Shown one piece after another: positions 58,436 to 64,000 of a stretch of DNA of 64,000 nt. The translations under genes and the position numbers were made by a program. Within the stretch, counting starts at the first letter, position 1. Every line of letters starts with the position of its first letter. The stretch is from Protopterus annectens (Eukaryota; Chordata; Ceratodontiformes; Protopteridae), in contig NC_056731.1 of the NCBI RefSeq assembly GCF_019279795.1, positions 864,835,071 through 864,899,070 of the forward strand. The letters run 5' to 3'. The notes below the pieces were generated by a model. It was given only the letters and a program-made list of their open reading frames with translations, did not search any database and was not told the DNA's origin.

Positions 58436-61034
58436 AAACAGACCACACTGACTACGAGTGCCCCAGGCTAGGTATGGCTGCTGCTGTAAAAGATGTATAT
58501 GTTTGCATAGTAACAGCTGTACCAATTAAAAATAATTGTATCTAACTTTTATACACCAGTACCACATGACAGTGCTAGGACACCTCACTGGAATTAGGAC
58601 AACTGTGCAATGTTAGAACTTGGTTTCTGCAAACCACTTCCTGGACAAGCTGAAAAGTGGCTCATCCTGGTAAGCTCATGTGCACTGAGATGGTTACAAT
58701 GGCTCTGTGTGATCAGTGCATTTCTCATGTATATATACAGTTGTATAACTTGTATTATTATCAAAACTGAAATAGCATCACTGGCCAGAAGCACAGATAT
58801 GCTGTCTTGATTAATAGCTGATGCAGCTCTTTTGTTAGTCTGCACAGGATGATGGCTTTTGCTTTTGCCTTGAGACCCTACAGTCCCAAACATAATACTA
58901 GACAAAAAGTTTGATGACATGACTGTTTAAGTCCTATTATTAAAAGGGTATTTATCTTCACTGCATCATCATAGTTAAGTATGCAGTTTTGGTGTTTTTG
59001 TTATGTCTCTTTCCCCATCCTCTTGGTTGTAATTCTTTCTCATGCATCCATTTATTGTTTTATTGTTTTTTTCTTTCTCTTCATTTTTGTTACTGTTATA
59101 TACAGCAGCACAGTGACCTGCACTAATCACACCAGCATGACCTGTTGCCCCCCCGACAAATGGCAGCAGGGTCCCCAAAAACACCAACACTAGTGGCACT
59201 CAGCATATCAAGTTCCCTGTCTGCCAGAGAGGCCTCCATACCTCTTGCCCTACCTACATCACTTGCATTAAGTAGCCCTGCACCAGACAATGGTACAGTG
59301 GCACCATCAGAAGAGAGATAATAGTCAGGAGGTTGGATGCTCTCACTGGCAATATAAAAAACATGCTCCTGTGATGCCTTGGGTTGCATCCCTGCCCAAC
59401 ACTGTCACCAGCTTCTGAGGCAGGATCCACTGGTAATGGCTCTCAGGGTGAGAAGTAATCTCCCACTGGGTCTAAGCTGCCAGAGACTGCATTGCCAAAC
59501 ACACAATCCTATCCCCAAATCTGGTGTTCCCCTCTCTTTTGTATCTACCCCCACCACTATATGTCGCACAATCCTCCCCTCACCATTGTCTGCCCTCTGT
59601 TTGTCTGATGTTGCCTTCACCACTGTGTTCCCCTTCCCTGACAATTACCTTATGCCAACTCAGTCATGTCTACCTATCTTCCCCTGCAACCTACATTTCC
59701 ACTCTCATCCACTTTGTACTTGCCCTGACTTCCTTCCCCAACTTTTCCCTCTCAAGAAAAACAATAAAAGGGTACTTATTCCACACCCAAAAAATATATA
59801 TATATATTCCCACACATACCTCTCACTTCCCTTATATTTCTGTAACGTACACATGAATGTCTACAATTATTCAGCTCACAAAGTGTAGCTGTCTGACAGA
59901 TCATTAATAATTACTTTCAGTAAATAACTACAACTTGTACTGTTGAAGATAAACATCATTATTGACCTAAAGTGTAGAGCGGTATCCATCTCCATCCTTC
60001 TCATTCCTCATTTGCTCACCTTATGTTGTTCCCTCTGCTTGCTTCCCCTTTTCATCTCTATCCTATATGTCATCTGTTTTCTGACCTATAATACAGCCAA
60101 AAAAATAAGTGAAAATACCATACCTAATCATCTTCCTGTGGTCATACACTGTGTGACAGATGGCATAAGGTAACATCACTAGTCATCTATAACCAAAGGG
60201 AAATGATAGCTCCTTTCCTATGGCAAAATCAAGAAAAACTCTGACATGCACAAAAACATTGCCATTCATTGAGCAAATCAGTTGACCATAAGTGCTTGTC
60301 ACCAAGAAACAATGCAATCCAGTAAAGTCAATACTTTTCCTATAACGGCTTCTATAGCACCAGGTATTTATGATATAATGAGTCTATTTTCAATGTCTTG
60401 GGTGCAGGGCTGTAATTCCAAAGGTGGAATGTTGTATTACGGTTTCATCAGAAAACTGTATTCTATTTTCCTGCAATGTTTTTTAACACCTTTTCTTTGA
60501 GTGTTTCACTGGCATATTTGAATAAAGTTTAGGTTCAAAAAATATGAGCAGCAAAGGCATGGGCTGAAATCTGATAAGGTGTATGTCACTTTTCTTGCTT
60601 TTGTATGTTTTTTTACCCTGAACTGTATTTTTCCACCATTTTCCCTATTGATGATCCTGTAGCATTCCCGGATGATGCTCTGGGAGAATATGAGTGACAC
60701 AAGCATGTTTTAAATCCATGCAGGTGTATTCATCTTGTCCTCCTATCATATGTTCCTTTCTCCAGAAATGAGCCGTTACTATTCTTATTGTGTACATTCT
60801 GTCAGACAGCTTAACACTGTCTATCATGATCCCAGAATGGAGTCATTTAGCATTGCTAAGAAGTTGTGAGATATGCTTCTAATCCACCTTCATCCAAGCT
60901 CATTCCTTATTAGCTCACCTTGTGTTCTATCCTCTGTGTACTTTCACCTCTCATCTTGGTCCTATAGTCCCATTTCTACCCTTCAACTTCTTCTAATGTA
61001 GATAAATCCAACATACACATACTTAACAAAGGTG
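58436..61034. other. unassigned 2.6 kb
   Basis: No gene recognised. 59985-60070 and 60885-60970 are similar in order (CATCCTTCTCATTCCT / CATCCAAGCTCATTCC, GCTCACCTTRTGTT, CATCTY...TCCTATA), suggesting a diverged repeat. Minus-strand 59123-59389 and plus-strand 59379-59888 have open frames without recognisable domains. Confidence 0.35.
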
Positions 61035-61440
61035 TTATAAAACAAAGTACAGTTGTGTAAGTAAACTTACCATAACAGTTGATGTCTGAATGATCACTGC
61101 TGCAGTAGCCTCAGCTATATGGGTTACATCCTTCAAATGATATAACAGCCGGCCAGCTTCCAAAACTTAAGGGCACCTTCCATATGCCTAAACTGTTATC
61201 ATCTCAGGCAGAACTAAATGAAAAAGGATGGTTTGGGGTGCCAAACCATTCAGAGGTTTCCGGCCAACAAAGAGAGGGAGACTAGAGCACTGAAAACAAA
61301 AATTCTACTCCTCTCCACGGCAACACAAACAGGCAAAAATGAGGAGGATTGACAGAGGGAGTTCTAGTACAGCAGTGATCATTCTGGCATCTATTGTTAT
61401 GGTAAGCTTACTTACATAACTGTACTATGTTTATCATTTG
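61035..61440 (-). repeat. inverted repeats at the 3' end of DIRS copy 5
   Basis: 61053-61106 and 61371-61424 are inverted copies, about 54 bp (GTTATGGTAAG.TTACTTACA, CAGCAGTGATCATTC). A further direct match, GATCACTGCTGCAGTAGCCTCAG at 61095 and GATCACTGCTACAGTAACTTTAG at 61440, accompanies them. Location just past the recombinase fits a DIRS terminal repeat plus internal complementary region; this is inference. Confidence 0.6.
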
Positions 61441-61546
61441 ATCACTGCTACAGTAACTTTAGCTTTATGGGTAGACTACTACAGCTTCTATTAGCTGGGA
61501 GGAGGAAGGATGACAGTCCAGGATGACAGTCCAGGAGACAATGGTT

Positions 61547-62500
61547 CTAGCAATGTCTGCTTGATCTAGACAGGATATCTAGCTTGTATTGCTTTGTAAA
61601 AGTATGCCGAGAGGACCAAGTTGCTGCTTCTAGAATATTTCTATAATCCAACCCTTTCCAAGTAGCCACAGATAACAAGGCTCTAGTAGATTGAACTTTG
61701 ACCCTGCTTTGAATTGCCTTATTCTGGTGAGTATAACAAAAGGTAATACCATGATACTTTCTGTTTTGACACAAAGGTTGCCTGTTTTTCTTATCTTCAT
61801 AGGATATGAATAACTGATCAGAGTTTCTACAAGTTTAATTCTGTCAAGATAATATCTACATTGCTATGGACATCCAGAATATGGAGAATCTTTCAATCTT
61901 GTTTTTAGGTTTCGGATAGAAGGCAGTTAGATGGATAGCTTGGCTTAAAGCAAACTCTGATACTACTTCAGGCATAAAGGAAGGATTAGTTCTTAAGGAA
62001 ATCCTATCTTTGTGGAAAATGAGTCAGATACTCCTGCAGACGTCAGAACAATCAGCAAAATTGTTTTCCATGTTAAGAACCTCAAATCATTCTGATGAGC
62101 TGGTTCAAATGGAGCAAGAGTTGTTTTTCTAAAAAAAGTTAAAATTCTATGGAGGTGCCACCTGTTTTCTAGCAGGCTTGATATACAACACCCTTTTCAA
62201 AAACATTGCAGCACAGAAATATATTTAATGAGGAAGATCCATGGACAAACATGCTGAAATGGTTGACAAATGAAACTTGATAGAGGATTAAGAAAGGCCA
62301 CGGGATTGTAATTCATACATGTATTTCAAAATTAGAGAAATACTAGCTATAAAATGGTCCTGATTCTTCTCTTGGCACAACCTAGAAAATCTTTTGTATT
62401 TGCTAATATATAATTTCCAAGAAGCAGGTTTTCTGGCTTCCTTTAATATCTGTTGCACATCCTCAGAAAATTGCTGTCTAATAGGTATTAAATGTCTATC
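61547..62500 (-). pseudogene. DIRS copy 5 tyrosine recombinase
   Basis: The minus strand N-terminal block ARKPASWKLYISKYKRFSRL then SSIKFHLSTISACLS lies near 62450-62270. The C-terminal block at 61774-61547 is VQSTRALLSVATW, DYRNILEAATWSSRHTF, TKQYKLDIL. It keeps the Arg of the H-x-x-R pair (His replaced by Gln) and the nucleophile Tyr in KQYKLD. Frame breaks lie between the blocks. Confidence 0.75.
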
Positions 62501-62599
62501 ATCCAGGCAATTAGCTGAAGTTGTTTTGAGTTAGAATGCATCCATGTCCTGCCAATCCCTATCTATTATCTCATCTTCTTTCAAACCTACCCCTATACC

Positions 62600-63200
62600 T
62601 TTTGAGTAGGTCCAGCCTTCAAGGAAGCTTGTGGTAATTGCCCTTACCCATTTCCTAAAGAAAGGAAACCCACTGCTGCCTGGCCAGAAGGGAGTCATCA
62701 CAATGATCTTTGCAGAGTCATTCTAAATCTTCAGAATGACCTGGTATATCAGCAGAACTAATGGGAAAGCATGCAGGCATATTCCTGCCCAAGGAAATGA
62801 AAAGGCAAATGACTGTTGTGAACAGAGTCAAATAAATCTATCTGAGGTATTTCCCACCTCTGGATCAATTCTAATAAAACTCACCAGTTCAGTTTCCATT
62901 TGTGAGGGTCTGTCCTGATCCTGTTCAGCTTGTCTGCCAACAAATGGTGCAAGTCAGGATATGAAATTTCTGTAGAGTAAGATTATGCTGAATTGTTATA
63001 TCCCAGGCTACCATGGCTAGTCTGCAAAGACGATAAGATGTGATACCCCATGTTCATTTATGTACCACATAACTATGGTATTGCCAGTAACCACTTGTAA
63101 GGGTCCCGGGATCCACAGATAATTAAGAGTTCAGAATACTTATCACTGCCAGTATCTCTGCGTCAGAATCTTAGATGCCACGAACCCTAGTATTCTGAGA
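62600..63200 (-). pseudogene. DIRS copy 5 RNase H
   Basis: The minus strand reads VVTGNTIVMWYINEHG near 63090 (family TDNTTA..YI...G), SYPDLHHLLADKLNRI near 62960-62915 (family HIPG..N..AD.LSR), and AKIIVMTPFWPGSSGFPFFR near 62715-62655 (family VILIAP.WP...WF). Confidence 0.65.
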
Positions 63201-63217
63201 AATTCTCTTGCTGAGGC

Positions 63218-64000
63218 CTAATTTTGAGTGGAAAGCCTCAGGAACAGATCTAGATTCAAATCTACAATTTTCTGTGGAAGAAAGGCTCTCTGAACTGAGG
63301 TATCTAGATAGCATTCCAGGGAAACAATCCTGTGAGTAGGAATCAAGCAAGAAAGCAAGACTTTTGGATATTCTCCTGAAACACCAGTCTGTGCAGGAGA
63401 TCTCTTACCCAAGTGAGATATTACTGACACTTTTGAAAAACACTCTGCAAAAATAAACAGGTTGCCTAAATAAGGAAAAATTTGAATGTAACAAGTAATG
63501 GAGAGAACTGAAAGTGTGATCCAGGCACAGAAAACCTGAAGAAACATGTGAAATCTGGTGCTCTGCAAATGTGATAAATATCTTTTAAATTTAGGATTAC
63601 TAAAAAATTATATAGGAAATGAGAAGTAATGGGTCATGAATGGATAACATTTGAAGTTTAGAATTTTCATGAACTGGTTTAGAATGGAAAGCTGTAGGAC
63701 TGGTGTCTGTGAGGCTTCTTTCTTTGGTACCAGAAACATTCCTGAATAAATAGCTTTTCTTTTCCTAGAAGGAGGGACAGCTCTATTACCCCACTCCCAC
63801 CCCAAATTAGCAGATGCTGAATGATGGGGGGAGGGAGACAGTTTGATCTGATGGATGAGGAGGAATCCCCTGAAAAGGAGAGAGAAAATCCCATCTGTAT
63901 CCCTGGGGAATCCCTCTCAGAACCCATTTGTCTTAGACTCTATGTTAATAAAGAGATAAATGTAGGGACAGATTTTGAGGAAGAATGTGAGGCTTTCCAG
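63218..64000 (-). pseudogene. DIRS copy 5 reverse transcriptase, cut by window edge
   Basis: On the minus strand, near 63930 is MGSERDSPGIQMGF (in frame register with the DIRS WVLxxIxxGY entry), near 63740 SGMFLVPKKEASQTPVLQLS, and near 63460 IQIFPYLGNLFIFAE, where YLDD has become YLGN. SCLIPTHRIVSLECYLDT follows, then AFLPQKI. The catalytic Asp pair is lost. The element continues beyond position 64000. Confidence 0.75.

Noticed and set aside
59379..59888. 169-codon plus-strand frame
   Set aside because: Pro/Cys/Thr-rich pyrimidine-strand reading with no domain; runs into an AT microsatellite.
58436..61034. A host gene in the large unassigned interval
   Set aside because: No splice-consistent open frames, conserved domains or CpG island.

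Overview
The window is repeat-dense intergenic or intronic DNA from a large vertebrate nuclear genome. No host protein-coding gene, tRNA, rRNA or CRISPR array could be supported. The evidence for this kind of organism is CpG depletion outside young elements, very long (CA)n, (TA)n and (GATA)n microsatellites, and a transposon mix of CR1 and L2 LINEs, V-SINEs, DIRS tyrosine-recombinase retroelements and a Mag-like Ty3/gypsy element. That mix fits an amphibian, lungfish or early-branching fish better than a mammal or bird. The species call is inference.

Layout. 0.5-5.4 kb: a minus-strand L2 fragment interrupted by a plus-strand LINE 3' end, then a minus-strand CR1 interrupted by a second CR1 in the opposite orientation. 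7.0-8.8 kb: a CR1 ORF1/ORF2 junction fragment and an L2-type endonuclease fragment. 8,772-13,547: a complete, young Ty3/gypsy element on the minus strand with 227-bp LTRs differing at 2 positions, a 4-bp target duplication, PPT, PBS-like site, gag and pol. Its pol carries an in-frame stop and several frameshifts. 14-30 kb: MITEs, minisatellites (one of 13 units with a palindromic core), microsatellites, a V-SINE with an intact target duplication, and LINE scraps. 31-33.7 kb: a plus-strand L2 ORF2 remnant with two MITE insertions. 34-41.8 kb: two DIRS remnants on the minus strand. 41.9-43.1 kb: a CpG-rich block with strong hairpins, NRF-1-like sites and tandem duplications, unlike anything else here. 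44.4-47.5 kb: MITEs of one family carrying nested and duplicated SINEs. 48.7-53.3 kb: two more DIRS gag remnants with a CR1 and another LINE 3' end inserted. 53.9-58.4 kb: CR1 copies, one nearly full-length through the RT. 61.0-64.0 kb: a fifth DIRS copy (RT, RNase H, tyrosine recombinase, terminal inverted repeats) running off the right edge.

The elements do not work together as a pathway; they record successive insertion. The order that can be read is: old L2 and DIRS first, then CR1 and MITEs inside them, then V-SINEs inside MITEs, with the gypsy element as the most recent large arrival. Every autonomous element seen carries at least one disabling lesion.
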